Source of the DNA: Cognatilysobacter xinjiangensis
GTDB lineage: Bacteria; Pseudomonadota; Gammaproteobacteria; Xanthomonadales; Xanthomonadaceae
Direction of reading: 5' to 3'
Assembly (NCBI RefSeq): GCF_014651995.1
Contig: NZ_BMXY01000001.1
Location: 1,054,001-1,118,000 of the forward strand
DNA: 64,000 bases
The notes beneath the pieces were generated by a model. It did not search any database. It was not told where the DNA came from and was given only the letters and a program-made list of their open reading frames with translations. Both the position numbers and the translations under genes were made by a program. Positions 42,041-56,411 of the stretch are shown here, one piece after another (within the stretch, counting starts at the first letter, position 1; every line of letters starts with the position of its first letter).

Positions 42041-42046
42041 ATGTTA
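42041..42046 (-). promoter_or_regulatory. Possible -10 box of gyrA
   Basis: The minus strand shows TAACAT 105 bases before the gyrA start. No clear -35 box is present. Upstream topology-sensitive promoters often have poor -35 elements, so this is only a pointer. Confidence 0.25.
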
Positions 42047-42171
42047 CCACGCGCAGGCGCCGGAAGCACGCGATTTCCGGCCTCAAAACAAGCACTTACG
42101 CGTGGAACACGGTGGGGTTCAGACGGGTCTCGCCGGATGCGACGGCGCGCCGTCGGGCGCCATCGCAAATC

Positions 42172-42200
42172 GCGGGCGATCGTGGAGAACGATCGCCCGC
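42172..42200 (-). terminator. Candidate terminator of mtnA
   Basis: Perfect 11-base arms (42200-42190 and 42182-42172) with a 7-base loop directly follow the mtnA stop codon on the minus strand. The trailing sequence GATTTGC is only weakly T-rich. Confidence 0.5.
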
Positions 42201-42204
42201 CGGA

Positions 42205-43257
42205 TCAGCCGAAGGCCGCCCGCATCGCGGCCTCGTCGGGGCGCTCGATAATGCCGCGCTCGGTCACGATCACGTCGATCAGCTCGTGCGGCGTGACGTC
42301 GAACACCGGGTTCCAGGCCTCGATCTCCTCGGCCGCGGTGCGCACCCCGCCGATGTGGAACAGCTCGGTGGGCTCGCGCTCCTCGATATGGATCGCATCG
42401 CCGCTCGGCGTCTCCAGGTCCACCGTCGAGGACGGCGCCGCCACCATGAACTTGACCCCATGGTGGCGCGCGGCGATCGCCAGCTGGTAGGTGCCGATCT
42501 TGTTCGCGGTGTCGCCGTTCGCGCAGATGCGGTCGGCGCCGACGATCACCCATTGCACCTCGCCCGTGCGCATCAGATGCGCGGCGGCGGCGTCGGCGAT
42601 CAACGTCGGCAGGATGCCATCCTGCTGCAGCTCCCACACCGTCAGGCGCGCGCCCTGCAGCCACGGCCGCGTCTCGCCGGCGAACACCTTGTCGATGCGC
42701 CCCTGTGCGACACCCGCGCGGATCACGCCGAGCGCGGTGCCGAAGCCGGCCGTCGCCAGCGAGCCGGTATTGCAGTGCGTGAGCACCCGGCTGCCCGGCT
42801 CGATCATCGACGCGCCCAGCGCGCCCATGCGGCGATTGGCCGCCAGGTCCTCGGTGGCGATGGTTTCGGCTTCGCGCAGCAGGGCCTCGCGCCAGCCCGC
42901 ACCGGCGTCGAGCAGTGCCCGCCGCATGCGGGCGAGCGCCCAGGCGAGGTTCACCGCCGTCGGGCGCGCCGCATTGAGGCGCTGGAAGGCAGGTTCGAGC
43001 CGCTCGAGTGCCTGCGCGCCCGTGTCGGCCTCCACTTCACGCGCGGCGAGCACCGCGCCCCATGCCGCCGCGATACCGATCGCCGGCGCGCCGCGCACGG
43101 TGAGGTTGGCGATCGCGTCCGCCACCGCGGCGTAGTCGCCGCAGTGCACGTAGTCGACCGCGAACGGCAGTTTGCGCTGGTCGAGCAGTTCCAGGGCGTC
43201 GCCCGTCCAGCGGATGGGTCGGACGCGGTCGTATCGGTCGAAATCGAAGGCTTCCAT
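42205..43257 (-). CDS. mtnA: Methylthioribose-1-phosphate isomerase
   Basis: The 350-residue enzyme converts 5-methylthioribose 1-phosphate to methylthioribulose 1-phosphate in the methionine salvage pathway. It has the eIF2B-like fold with [13 protein letters not shown], the catalytic cysteine C162 in [11 protein letters not shown] and the catalytic aspartate D242 in [19 protein letters not shown]. No other salvage genes adjoin it. A TAGAAT box ends six bases before the ATG and there is no Shine-Dalgarno sequence, which suggests a leaderless transcript. Confidence 0.95.
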   Translation of the reverse strand: MEAFDFDRYDRVRPIRWTGDALELLDQRKLPFAVDYVHCGDYAAVADAIANLTVRGAPAIGIAAAWGAVLAAREVEADTGAQALERLEPAFQRLNAARPTAVNLAWALARMRRALLDAGAGWREALLREAETIATEDLAANRRMGALGASMIEPGSRVLTHCNTGSLATAGFGTALGVIRAGVAQGRIDKVFAGETRPWLQGARLTVWELQQDGILPTLIADAAAAHLMRTGEVQWVIVGADRICANGDTANKIGTYQLAIAARHHGVKFMVAAPSSTVDLETPSGDAIHIEEREPTELFHIGGVRTAAEEIEAWNPVFDVTPHELIDVIVTERGIIERPDEAAMRAAFG

Positions 43258-43263
43258 CCGCCC

Positions 43264-43269
43264 ATTCTA
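43264..43269 (-). promoter_or_regulatory. -10 box placed for a leaderless mtnA transcript
   Basis: TAGAAT on the minus strand is separated from the mtnA ATG by six bases, so transcription would begin at or next to the start codon. The -35 region is not recognisable. Confidence 0.35.
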
Positions 43270-43295
43270 CGGGCGCGGCGGAAGCGGCCGCGGAT

Positions 43296-44018
43296 CTACC
43301 AGCGGCCGTCGGCCCAGGTCGGCGCGACCTCGAACTCGGCGCGGCAGCCCTCGCGCACCCATACGCTGTCGCCTTCCACGCCCCAGCTCCGCCCCGGCAC
43401 GCAGTCGGCGTTCGACAGCTGCTTCAGCAGCCTCACGTTCCCCTGCGTGCGCAGCGGGCACGTCCGTTCGCGGCGGCCATCGGATTCGCAGCGGAAGCGG
43501 TTGCCACCCGGCGTCGCGGCGAGAGTCGCCGACGCGACGCGAAACTCCGCGCGGCAACCGCCGTTGACCCAGATGCCGCGCGCGTCGGTGCCCCAGGACT
43601 GACCCCGGATGCAGGCATTGCGCGACAGCTGCCGCGCGAGCTCCACGCCACCGCGCACGTCGGCATTGCAGTGCTTCCAGCGACCGTCCTCGGAACTGCA
43701 GGCCAGCAACGAACGATCACGACGCGCGCGCGACGAAGGCCGGCCGTCGTCGACCGCCAGTACGCCGAACTCGGCGCGGCAGCCCTGCGACACCCAGATC
43801 GCGTCGCGGCGGCGGCCCCAGTTGCGACCTTCCTCGCAGGGCGTACGCGAGATCTGCTTGAGCAGGCGCACCGCGCGCACGTCGGCGACGGGGCATTCGC
43901 GCGGCCGGCCATCGGTGGACTCGCAGCGCACGCGTCGGGTCTCCGCCGTCGGTAGCCCCTGCGCGGGCAGCGACGACGCCGCACACAGGCCGAGCACCAC
44001 GCCGTACAGCACACGCAT
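43296..44018 (-). CDS. Exported DUF3011 protein with three cysteine-rich repeats
   Basis: A 240-residue protein with a signal peptide (residues 1-20, MRVLYGVVLGLCAASSLPAQ) followed by three repeats of about 58 residues (29-86, 104-161, 174-231). Each repeat has four cysteines with identical spacing of 10, 19 and 19 residues (C32/42/61/80, C107/117/136/155, C177/187/206/225) and ends in IWV or VWV, then GCRAEF. This matches DUF3011, whose function is unknown. Disulfide-bonded, lectin-like or binding modules are plausible. It stands alone between epmA and mtnA. Confidence 0.88.
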   Translation of the reverse strand: MRVLYGVVLGLCAASSLPAQGLPTAETRRVRCESTDGRPRECPVADVRAVRLLKQISRTPCEEGRNWGRRRDAIWVSQGCRAEFGVLAVDDGRPSSRARRDRSLLACSSEDGRWKHCNADVRGGVELARQLSRNACIRGQSWGTDARGIWVNGGCRAEFRVASATLAATPGGNRFRCESDGRRERTCPLRTQGNVRLLKQLSNADCVPGRSWGVEGDSVWVREGCRAEFEVAPTWADGRW

Positions 44019-44118
44019 CAGGCATTCCCCGCCGCATTCACGTACAGCCGGACTGTAGCGCTAACACGTGAACGGCAGTCGTCCATACGCGACGCGTGGC
44101 TGAGCCGTTCAACCGCCG

Positions 44119-48692
<4,574 letters not shown>

Positions 48693-48693
<1 letters not shown>

Positions 48694-49574
48694 CAACGCT
48701 TCCCGCTCGTGCGCGCGCCGCGCTTGGGCGTCGGTGCCGTTTCCGCGTCAGCCGCGGGAGGGGCGGCCGACAGCGATTCGACCGTCTCGCGCAGACGGCG
48801 CACCTCGCGCTCGAGCGCCGTGATCTTGCGATGCGCGGCGTCGACTTCCTCGCGCCCGGGCAGGCCAAGCTGCGCGGCCGAGAGCTCAATTTCCTTCTGA
48901 ATCCCGGCTCGCACGCGCATCTGCGCATTGACGTAGTCGCCGAACGCCTTCTGGAACGGCTCGCCAAGGGCGACGTCGGCGTAGGCGTCCTCGGCGGCAT
49001 CGATCCACAGATCGAACAGCGCACGCGCCGATTCGACCGGCTTACCACTCTCCGACCGCTGCGCGAGCAGCGACTCGAAACGCGAGTACGCGTCCTGCCC
49101 GGCAGCGGCGATGAACGCGCCGAAGGCCTGCGCCGCCTGCTGGAACTCGGTGACCGACTTCGCGAACGCCTGCGCGCGCTCCTGGTGCTCCCGCGTGTAA
49201 CCGAATGCCGGCTGCTCGAACGGACCGCGCGCGGCGCCCGGCATCGTGAACGACGGCGGCACGAAGGCATTCGTCACAGCGGCCTGCGCGAACGGGTTGT
49301 CGCCCAGCATTGCGCGCCACGCGCGTGCGACATCGGCGGGCTGCGCGCCGCCGAACTGCGCGGCCAGCTGCTGCATCTGCGACAGCCATTGAGTGGCTAC
49401 GGCGCTCGGGTCGAACGCATTCGCAGGCGACGCGGGCTTCCACGCGGCGAAAGGATCCGCGGGCGCCGGCTGCGGCGTCAGCGCGGCCAGCCATTGCCGG
49501 CCCATGCGTTCAAAGGCCGCGGGATCGAAGGCGGGAAAACCGAAGCCCACGGCTCCGAATGGGGATGTCGACAT
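48693..49574 (-). CDS. phaE: Class III poly(hydroxyalkanoate) synthase subunit PhaE
   Basis: A 293-residue protein with an N-terminal aromatic/proline-rich part, helical middle (EHQERAQAFAKSVTEFQQAAQ, about 125-215) and a C-terminal coiled coil (EVDAAHRKITALEREVRRLRE) ending in a basic tail. This matches PhaE, which activates PhaC and has no catalytic residues of its own. The long C-terminal coil and basic tail could also help to bind granules or DNA, which is inference. It precedes phaC and follows pssA by 49 bases. Confidence 0.9.
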
Positions 49575-49623
49575 GGGATCCTCCAGCGTCGCGGCGATGA
49601 TAACGGAGCGCGCGCGGCGCCCG

Positions 49624-50238
49624 TCAGGGCTTCGGAATGTGCAGCGTCTTGCTGATCATCAGCGAGCCCGACAGCGCGAACATCAGCACCAGCGGATGCA
49701 GCTGCCAGGGGCCCAGCTGCACCACGCCCAGCCACACGTCAGGGCCCAGCGCGCCCTGCACCGCGGCCATCGCCAGCACCACCACCAGCAGCAGGCTGGT
49801 CGGGATCGGCGTGCCCTCGAAATACTTCACCTTGTCGCCGCCGCCCGACAGCTGCTCGGCGGTGACGTTGTAGCGAGCGAGACGGCTGACGCCGCAACCG
49901 ACGAAATAGCTGAGCACGATCCAATCCCAGCCGCCCTGCAGACCGCAGGCGTAGGCGAGCGCCGCGGGCGCGACACCGAACGAGATGACGTCGGCCAGCG
50001 AGTCAAGCTCGCGCCCCAGCGTCGATGCCGACTGGCGCCAGCGCGCGACGCGACCGTCCAGCGCATCGAGGACGAAAGCCAGCGGGATCAGCGCCATGCC
50101 GACCAGCAGGTCGCGAACCACGCCCTCCTGCAGGAACCGCATCGCCGCGAAGATCGCGCCGGTGCCGCAGAAGGCGTTGCCGAGCGTGAACCAGTCGGCC
50201 AGGTGGAAATCGCGGAGCATCGAGAAATGGCGCTTCAT
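49624..50238 (-). CDS. pssA: CDP-diacylglycerol--serine O-phosphatidyltransferase
   Basis: The 204-residue integral membrane enzyme makes phosphatidylserine, the precursor of phosphatidylethanolamine. The CDP-alcohol phosphotransferase motif is complete: D and DG in DALDGRVAR, then G-x3-D-x3-D in GRELDSLAD. Several hydrophobic helices flank it. It is the shorter, Bacillus-like type II PssA rather than the E. coli phospholipase-D type. The start at 50238 (MKRHFSM) is chosen from family similarity. It heads the minus-strand run towards phaE. Confidence 0.92.
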   Translation of the reverse strand: MKRHFSMLRDFHLADWFTLGNAFCGTGAIFAAMRFLQEGVVRDLLVGMALIPLAFVLDALDGRVARWRQSASTLGRELDSLADVISFGVAPAALAYACGLQGGWDWIVLSYFVGCGVSRLARYNVTAEQLSGGGDKVKYFEGTPIPTSLLLVVVLAMAAVQGALGPDVWLGVVQLGPWQLHPLVLMFALSGSLMISKTLHIPKP

Positions 50239-50420
50239 CCGGGGCGTTCCGTTGGTTTCGTGGCAGCGTGCCAAACGCAGTGTGACGGCCGCAACAGCCG
50301 GTTCATGTAGCCGAGCGGCGGTCGCCAATTTCTTGACAGCCAGCCGTGACGCGACGCCCGTTTCCGCAAGCTGTTGATTTCTATAGTGCCTTCACTGGAC
50401 GGGGTTCCAGGGAAAGGACC

Positions 50421-52229
50421 ATGAAGCGATCACTCCTCCCGATGCGGCGCGCCCGCGTCGCCAGCCGTACTACGTTCTGGACCGTCAACCGCCGCTCGCC
50501 GGCGGCCGGCCCGACCCTCGCCCAGCGCTACGGCAACGGGGCGACGATCCGCAGCCAGCCGTTCCGGAGCAGCGTCGTTGACGACTCCGTCGCGGACGCT
50601 CCGGGCGCCGGCCGCATCTCCGCCGCCGAAGTACTCACGCTCGCGCCGCCGCCGTTCGCCGTGCGCATGCTGCGCAATCTCAGCTTCGGCCACACGCCGG
50701 CTTCGATCGCAGAGTTCAACGGGCTGGGCTCGACCGACGCGCAGCAACTGGCGAACTGGGTCGACTGGCAGCTCGACTGGCGCAACATCGACGACAGCGC
50801 GCTCGATGCGCGCATCGCCGCGCAGGACTACACGACGCTGTCGAAGTCGCTGCAGCAGCTCTGGGCCGACCACATCGTGCCGAATCCTGACTGGGAGGTG
50901 CGCATGCGGCCGGCGTTCGAGATCCAGCGCCTGCAGTGGGTGCGCGCGACGTATTCGAAGCGCCAGGTGCGCGAGATGGTAGTCGCGTTCTGGCACAACC
51001 ACTTCAACGTGCAGGGCTCGCACTGGTCTGCCGGCCCGCTGTACGTGCATTACGACCGCGACGTGATCCGCCCGAATGCCCTCGGCAACTTCCGCACGAT
51101 GCTGGAGGCGGTGGCGACCAGCCCGTCGATGCTCTACTACCTCAACAACAACTCCAACACGCGCACAGGCCCCAACGAGAACTGGGCGCGCGAGCTGATG
51201 GAGCTGCACACGCTCGGCGCGATCCACTACCGCGGTTTCGCCGACCCGGCGACGCTGCCGCGCGATCCGATGGACGCGGCCTACCCCGACGGCTATTCCG
51301 ACGTCGACGTCTACGAAGTGGCGCGCGCGTTCACCGGCTGGACGCTCAAGGAAGGCCACTGGCAGTTCCCGAACGAGAACGACGGCACGTTCGTGTACCG
51401 CTCGACCTGGCACGACACCAACGCGAAGTCGGTGCTCGGCCTCGCGATGGCGGCCAACCAGGCGTCGATGAAGGACGGCCGCGACGTGCTCGATCGCCTC
51501 GCGAGTCATCCGGGCACGGCGCGCTTCATCTGCAGCAAGCTCATCCGACGCTTCATCACCGACACGCCGCCCGCCACGCTCGTCACCAGCGCGGCGCAGG
51601 TGTTCCGGCAGAACTGGCAGGCGCCGAACCAGATCGAGCTGGTGCTGCGCCACATCCTCAATTCGACCGCGATGTACAACGCCTGGGGCCAGAAGTCGCG
51701 TCGCCCGTTCGACGCGCTGGTCGCGGCGATGCGCGCCGGCGGCTCGGACTGGACGCTGCGCATGGGCGCGGACGGCGACAAGTCGAGCCATTTCGTCTGG
51801 CTCGCGGGCCTCACCGGCCACACGCCGTTCAACTGGGCGCCGCCGAACGGCTATCCCGACGTCGCCTCGGCCTGGTCCGGCTCGAGCGCGATGGCGATGA
51901 CGTGGAAGATGCTCAACTGGCTGACCGAGGCCAGCGACGGCGACAAGCCGCTGCTGCCGATCGTCCAGCTCACCCGCGCCAACGTGCCGACGTGGACCGC
52001 GAACGCGCTGGTCGACTACTGGTGCACGCGCCTGCTCGGCTACCTCCCCACCGCCGAACGACGCCAGACGCTGGCGAAGTTCATGGCGCAGAACGGCGAC
52101 CCGGCCTCCTACCGCATCGAAGACAGCGATGCATGGGCCGCGAACGATCTCAAGAAGCACTACAACCACCAGCGGTTGAGGAGCATGGTCACGCTGATCC
52201 TGCTCTCGCCCGAATTCATGAGCCGGTAA
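50421..52229 (+). CDS. DUF1800 family protein
   Basis: A 602-residue protein. The conserved DUF1800 core covers about residues 80-600, with LRNLSFGHTPASIAEFN, FWHNHFNV, NENWARELMELHTLG, YEVARAFTGWTL and the C-terminal WAPPNGYPDVASAW. The N-terminal 60 residues are basic and Ser/Pro-rich; no clear signal peptide is seen, though the Arg-rich start could be an atypical one. Biochemical function is unknown; DUF1800 genes are nearly always paired with DUF1501 genes, as here with a 4-base gap. The ATG at 50421 has a good GGAAAGG site. A -10-like TATAGT lies at 50382-50387. Confidence 0.88.
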   Translation: MKRSLLPMRRARVASRTTFWTVNRRSPAAGPTLAQRYGNGATIRSQPFRSSVVDDSVADAPGAGRISAAEVLTLAPPPFAVRMLRNLSFGHTPASIAEFNGLGSTDAQQLANWVDWQLDWRNIDDSALDARIAAQDYTTLSKSLQQLWADHIVPNPDWEVRMRPAFEIQRLQWVRATYSKRQVREMVVAFWHNHFNVQGSHWSAGPLYVHYDRDVIRPNALGNFRTMLEAVATSPSMLYYLNNNSNTRTGPNENWARELMELHTLGAIHYRGFADPATLPRDPMDAAYPDGYSDVDVYEVARAFTGWTLKEGHWQFPNENDGTFVYRSTWHDTNAKSVLGLAMAANQASMKDGRDVLDRLASHPGTARFICSKLIRRFITDTPPATLVTSAAQVFRQNWQAPNQIELVLRHILNSTAMYNAWGQKSRRPFDALVAAMRAGGSDWTLRMGADGDKSSHFVWLAGLTGHTPFNWAPPNGYPDVASAWSGSSAMAMTWKMLNWLTEASDGDKPLLPIVQLTRANVPTWTANALVDYWCTRLLGYLPTAERRQTLAKFMAQNGDPASYRIEDSDAWAANDLKKHYNHQRLRSMVTLILLSPEFMSR

Positions 52230-52233
52230 CGCC

Positions 52234-53691
52234 ATGCACATGCCACGCATCACGCGTCGCCAGTTCCTCAAGGGCTGCAGCGCAGCCGCCGCCACCGCCG
52301 CGATCGGCCCGAAGCTCCTGTTCGGCCCGGAAGCGCGCGCGCAGTCCGCCGGCGCGTTCGACGTCGTCGTCATGCTGTTCCTTCGAGGCGGCATGGACGG
52401 ACTGAACTTCGTCGTGCCGATCGCGGGAGACGACCGCACGCATTACGAAACGGCGCGTCCGTCGCTCTCGGTCGCCGCGAGTGGCGCCTACGGCGCATTG
52501 CCGCTCACGCTGTCGTCGGGCGCGGCGACGGGGTTCGGCCTGCATCCGTCCGCGACCGGCCTGCGTGACCTGTGGCAGGCCGGGCGGCTTGCCATCGTGC
52601 ATGCCGCGGGCATCCTCAACTCGACCTCGCGCAGCCATTTCGACGCGCAGATGGCGATCGAGCGCGGCCTCGCCACGGGCACCACGTCGGGCTGGCTGGC
52701 GCGAGCGATGGAGCGCGACACCGGTGTCGCCGGCGTGATGCCCGCGCTGTCGGCGGGCTACAACGCGCCGACCTCGTTCGCGGGCACGTCGGCGCCGATC
52801 GCGATGGACAACCCGGTCGACTTCACCCTCAACCACGGCGCCTGGGCCTGGCAGGCGACGCGCGCGGATTCGCCCGCGGGCCACGTCGGCCTCAACGAGA
52901 CGCTCAACAAGCTGTGGACCGGCGACACGGGCCTCGAGGCCTCGGGCGCACGCACCGACAACGCGCTGCGCGTCATCGCGCGGCAGACCTACGCACCGGT
53001 ACCCGCAGGCTGGCCGACGACCACCATCGCGCGCCAGCTGTGGGTGATCGCGCAGTCGATCCGCTTCGGCATCGGCCTGCGCTACGCCACCGTCGACCTC
53101 GGCGGCTGGGACACGCACGATGGCCAGGGCACGGCGGGCTCGGGCTACCACTACTACCAGAACAAGATCGCCGAACTCTCGCAGGCGCTGGCCGCGTTCC
53201 AGGCCGAGCTCGAAGCCGGCGGCCTGGCAGGCCGGGTGACCACCATCGTGCAGTCCGAATTCGGCCGGCGCGTGAAGCAGAACTCGGCCGGCGGCACCGA
53301 CCATGGCTCGGCCAATCCGATGCTGGTGATGGGTGGCAATGTCGCCGGGCGCCGCTTCTACGGCAGCTGGCCGGGGCTCGCGCCGGCGACGGTCACCGCC
53401 GCGAACGGCGACGTGCCGGTCACCACCGACTACCGCCGCGTGCTCTCGGAAATCCTCGTCGCGCGCATGGGCATCGGCGACATCGCGGGCGTCTTCCCGC
53501 AGATGCCGTACTCGCCGCTCGGCCTCATGAAGGGCGTCGCCGCATCGCCATCGGCGCCGATGGCCGCATCCTCCTCGGCCATGTCGGAAGACGAGCTTCT
53601 GTCGATGCAGTCGGCAGAAGACATCGCGATGGAGCACACGCTGCGCGCCCGCGGTTCGCTGCGCGAGCAGATCCTGCGCCGCAACCTCTGA
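52234..53691 (+). CDS. DUF1501 family protein with a Tat signal
   Basis: The 485-residue protein begins with a twin-arginine signal (RRQFLKG within RITRRQFLKG, hydrophobic stretch to about residue 37, ending ARAQS), so it should be exported folded. The body matches DUF1501, a sulfatase- or alkaline-phosphatase-like family, with VVMLFLRGGMDGLNFVVPI, the GGWDTHDGQG motif and TDHGSANPMLVMGG, which contain candidate metal ligands. The function is unknown. The mature C-terminus has a Ser/Ala/Pro-rich stretch. It is the second gene of the DUF1800/DUF1501 unit, closed by a strong terminator. Confidence 0.9.
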   Translation: MHMPRITRRQFLKGCSAAAATAAIGPKLLFGPEARAQSAGAFDVVVMLFLRGGMDGLNFVVPIAGDDRTHYETARPSLSVAASGAYGALPLTLSSGAATGFGLHPSATGLRDLWQAGRLAIVHAAGILNSTSRSHFDAQMAIERGLATGTTSGWLARAMERDTGVAGVMPALSAGYNAPTSFAGTSAPIAMDNPVDFTLNHGAWAWQATRADSPAGHVGLNETLNKLWTGDTGLEASGARTDNALRVIARQTYAPVPAGWPTTTIARQLWVIAQSIRFGIGLRYATVDLGGWDTHDGQGTAGSGYHYYQNKIAELSQALAAFQAELEAGGLAGRVTTIVQSEFGRRVKQNSAGGTDHGSANPMLVMGGNVAGRRFYGSWPGLAPATVTAANGDVPVTTDYRRVLSEILVARMGIGDIAGVFPQMPYSPLGLMKGVAASPSAPMAASSSAMSEDELLSMQSAEDIAMEHTLRARGSLREQILRRNL

Positions 53692-53716
53692 TCGCCACGT
53701 GGCGACCGGGCAAAAG

Positions 53717-53742
53717 AAAAGCGGGCCTTTCGGCCCGCTTTT
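53717..53742. terminator. Bidirectional intrinsic terminator between the DUF1501 gene and pnp
   Basis: An 11-pair stem (53717-53727 with 53732-53742) has a GC core GCGGGCC, a TTTC loop and A/T flanks that give a U-run in both directions. It lies in the 75-base convergent gap. Confidence 0.85.
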
Positions 53743-53766
53743 CGTCGGTACGAGTAGGACGCGGCC

Positions 53767-55875
53767 TTATTCGGCCGGCGTGCCCTCGCCTTCCTCGACG
53801 GCCTTCATCGACAGGCGGATGCGGCCCTGCTTGTCGACTTCCAGCACCTTGACCTTCACCACGTCGCCTTCCTTGAGCTTGTCGGAGACCTTCTCGACGC
53901 GCTCGTTGGAGATCTGCGAGACGTGCACCAGGCCGTCCTTGCCCGGCAGGATGGTCACGAACGCACCGAAGTCCATGATCTTGGCGACCTTGCCCTCGTA
54001 GATGCGACCCGGCTCGACGTCCGAGACGATCTGGTCGATGCGCGCCTTCGCGGCCTGGGCGGCGGCGGCGTTGACCGAGGCGATGACGATGGTGCCGTCG
54101 TCCTGGATGTCGATCTGCGTACCCGTCTCCTTGGTGATCGCCTGGATGGTCGCGCCACCCTTGCCGATCACTTCGCGGATCTTGTCCGGGTGGATCTTCA
54201 TCGTCAGCAGGCGCGGCGCGTACTCCGACAGCTCCGAGCGCGGCGTCGTGAGCGCGCTGGCCATCTCGCCGAGGATGTGCAGACGGCCCTGCTTCGCCTG
54301 GGCGAGCGCGACCTTCATGATCTCCTCGGTGATGCCCTGGATCTTGATGTCCATCTGCAGCGCGGTGATGCCTTCCGCGGTACCGGCCACCTTGAAGTCC
54401 ATATCGCCGAGGTGATCCTCGTCACCGAGGATGTCCGACAGGACGGCGAAGTCGTCGCCTTCCTTGATCAGGCCCATCGCGATGCCCGCGACCGGCGCCT
54501 TGATCGGCACGCCCGCGTCCATCAGCGCCAGCGACGAACCGCAGACCGAGGCCATCGACGACGAGCCGTTCGACTCGGTGATCTCCGACACGACGCGGAT
54601 GGTGTACGGGAACTCCTCCATCGTCGGCATGACGGCGAGGATGCCGCGCTTGGCGAGGCGGCCATGGCCGATCTCGCGACGCTTCGGGCCCATCATGCGG
54701 CCCGTCTCGCCCACCGAGTACGGCGGGAAGTTGTAGTGGAACAGGAAGTGTTCCTTGTACTCGCCCGAGACGGCGTCGATGATCTGGCCGTCACGCGCGG
54801 TGCCCAGCGTCGCCACCACCAGCGCCTGCGTCTCGCCGCGGGTGAACAGCGCCGATCCGTGCGTACGCGGCAGCACGCCGACCTTCGAGGTGATCGGGCG
54901 AACCGTGGTCAGGTCGCGGCCGTCGATGCGCTTGCGCGTGCGCAGCACCGACTGGCGCATCGTCTGGTATTCCTGCTCGCCGAACTCCTTCGAGACGTCG
55001 TTCGGGTTCCAGCCGTTCGCTTCGGTATGCGGCTGCAGCATCTCCATCGCCGCCTTCTTCAGCGTCTGGATGGAGGTGCGGCGCTCGGCCTTGTTGACGA
55101 TCTGGTACGCGGCGCCCAGGCGGTCACCGATCGCGTTGCGCAGCGCGTCGATCATCGACTCGTTCTTCGCCGGCGCTTCCCAGTTCCACGACTGCGTGCC
55201 CGCCTCGGCGACCATCTCGTTGATCGCGTTGATCGCGACCTGCTGGGCCTGGTGGCCGAACATCACGGCGCCGAGCATCACGTCCTCGGACAGCACGTCG
55301 GCTTCGGACTCCACCATCAGCACGGCGTCCCTGGTGCCGGCGACGACGAGCTCGAGCGCGGATTCCTTCAGCTGCGTGGCGGTCGGATTCAGCACGTACT
55401 GGCCATTGATGTAACCGACCTTCGCGGCGCCGATCGGGCCCTGGAACGGGGCGCCGGTGAGCGCGAGCGCGGCGGACGCGCCGATCATCGCCGGGATGTC
55501 GCCGTCGACTTCCGGGTTCATCGAGACCACCGTGGCGATGATCTGGACTTCGTTCTTGAACTCTTCCGGGAAGAGCGGACGGATCGGACGGTCGATGAGG
55601 CGCGAGATCAGCGTCTCCTTCTCCGTCGCGCGGCCTTCGCGCTTGAAGAAGCCGCCCGGGATGCGGCCACCGGCGTAGAAACGCTCCTGGTAGTCGACCG
55701 TCAGCGGGAAGAAGTCCTGGCCTTCACGTGCCGTCTTGGCCGCGACGGCCGAAACGAGCACCACGGTGTCATCCATCTTCACGAGGACCGCGCCGCCGGC
55801 CTGGCGTGCGATTTCGCCGGTCTCCAGCGTGACCTGATGGGCGCCGTACTGGAAGGTCTTGGTAATTTTCGCCAC
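53767..55875 (-). CDS. pnp: Polyribonucleotide nucleotidyltransferase (PNPase)
   Basis: The 702-residue phosphorolytic 3'-5' exoribonuclease degrades mRNA and can add tails; it is part of the degradosome in many bacteria. It has two RNase PH domains (about 1-220 and 310-540), a helical linker, a KH domain (about 552-615, with [16 protein letters not shown]) and a C-terminal S1 domain (about 620-690). Length and order are normal. It follows rpsO behind a terminator, as in E. coli, where pnp also autoregulates through its leader; I cannot see that mechanism here. Confidence 0.97.
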   Translation of the reverse strand: MAKITKTFQYGAHQVTLETGEIARQAGGAVLVKMDDTVVLVSAVAAKTAREGQDFFPLTVDYQERFYAGGRIPGGFFKREGRATEKETLISRLIDRPIRPLFPEEFKNEVQIIATVVSMNPEVDGDIPAMIGASAALALTGAPFQGPIGAAKVGYINGQYVLNPTATQLKESALELVVAGTRDAVLMVESEADVLSEDVMLGAVMFGHQAQQVAINAINEMVAEAGTQSWNWEAPAKNESMIDALRNAIGDRLGAAYQIVNKAERRTSIQTLKKAAMEMLQPHTEANGWNPNDVSKEFGEQEYQTMRQSVLRTRKRIDGRDLTTVRPITSKVGVLPRTHGSALFTRGETQALVVATLGTARDGQIIDAVSGEYKEHFLFHYNFPPYSVGETGRMMGPKRREIGHGRLAKRGILAVMPTMEEFPYTIRVVSEITESNGSSSMASVCGSSLALMDAGVPIKAPVAGIAMGLIKEGDDFAVLSDILGDEDHLGDMDFKVAGTAEGITALQMDIKIQGITEEIMKVALAQAKQGRLHILGEMASALTTPRSELSEYAPRLLTMKIHPDKIREVIGKGGATIQAITKETGTQIDIQDDGTIVIASVNAAAAQAAKARIDQIVSDVEPGRIYEGKVAKIMDFGAFVTILPGKDGLVHVSQISNERVEKVSDKLKEGDVVKVKVLEVDKQGRIRLSMKAVEEGEGTPAE

Positions 55876-55944
55876 GTTGTGTGTTCCCTTGAATCACTTG
55901 GTTTCGTCCGGAGCCCCTGCCCCGGCCGGCACTGCCTTGCATCC

Positions 55945-55978
55945 CAAAAACAAACCGCGGCGCATCACTGCGCCGCGG
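55945..55978 (-). terminator. Rho-independent terminator of rpsO
   Basis: Perfect 10-base arms CCGCGGCGCA and TGCGCCGCGG (55978-55969 and 55964-55955) with a 4-base loop are followed on the minus strand by TTTGTTTTT. It separates rpsO from pnp, with partial read-through likely. Confidence 0.88.
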
Positions 55979-55990
55979 CGGGTATATCTC

Positions 55991-56251
55991 TTAGCGGCGC
56001 AGACCGAGCTTCTCGATCAGGGCCTTGTAGCGCTCGACGTCTTTGCGCTTCAGGTAGTCGAGGAGGCTGCGACGGCGGTTCACCATCTGCAGCAGGCCAC
56101 GACGGCTGTGGTGATCCTGCTTGTGGATCTTGAAGTGCTCGGTCAGCTGCTCGATGCGGGCGGTGAGCAGGGCGACCTGCACTTCCGGCGAACCCGTGTC
56201 GTTGGTGCCACGCGCGTGTTCGCTGATGACCTTGGAGGTATCGATGGACAT
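55991..56251 (-). CDS. rpsO: 30S ribosomal protein S15
   Basis: The 86-residue protein binds the central domain of 16S rRNA and helps nucleate the 30S platform. The family sequence is clear: [19 protein letters not shown] and [16 protein letters not shown]. The ATG at 56251 is preceded by AAGGAAAAAAG. In E. coli S15 represses its own translation; no matching pseudoknot was sought here. It sits between truB and pnp in the conserved order. Confidence 0.97.
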   Translation of the reverse strand: MSIDTSKVISEHARGTNDTGSPEVQVALLTARIEQLTEHFKIHKQDHHSRRGLLQMVNRRRSLLDYLKRKDVERYKALIEKLGLRR

Positions 56252-56411
56252 CTTTTTTCCTTGAGACGCGGATCCTGCAGACGCGGTCGGCAACGGAAAT
56301 TTCCGGGCCGGCGCACCGCATGGTCCGTCGGTAGATGAGAAGGGGTGCCCGAAGGCGCGCGTATTGTAAGCCCCGGGGTCCGGCCCAACAAGGCGAAACC
56401 CCGCCGCGCCG

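Noticed and set aside
50333-50338. TTGACA as -35 box of the DUF1800 gene
   Set aside because: It is a perfect hexamer, but no -10 box lies 15-19 bases downstream. The TATAGT at 50382-50387 is 43 bases away.
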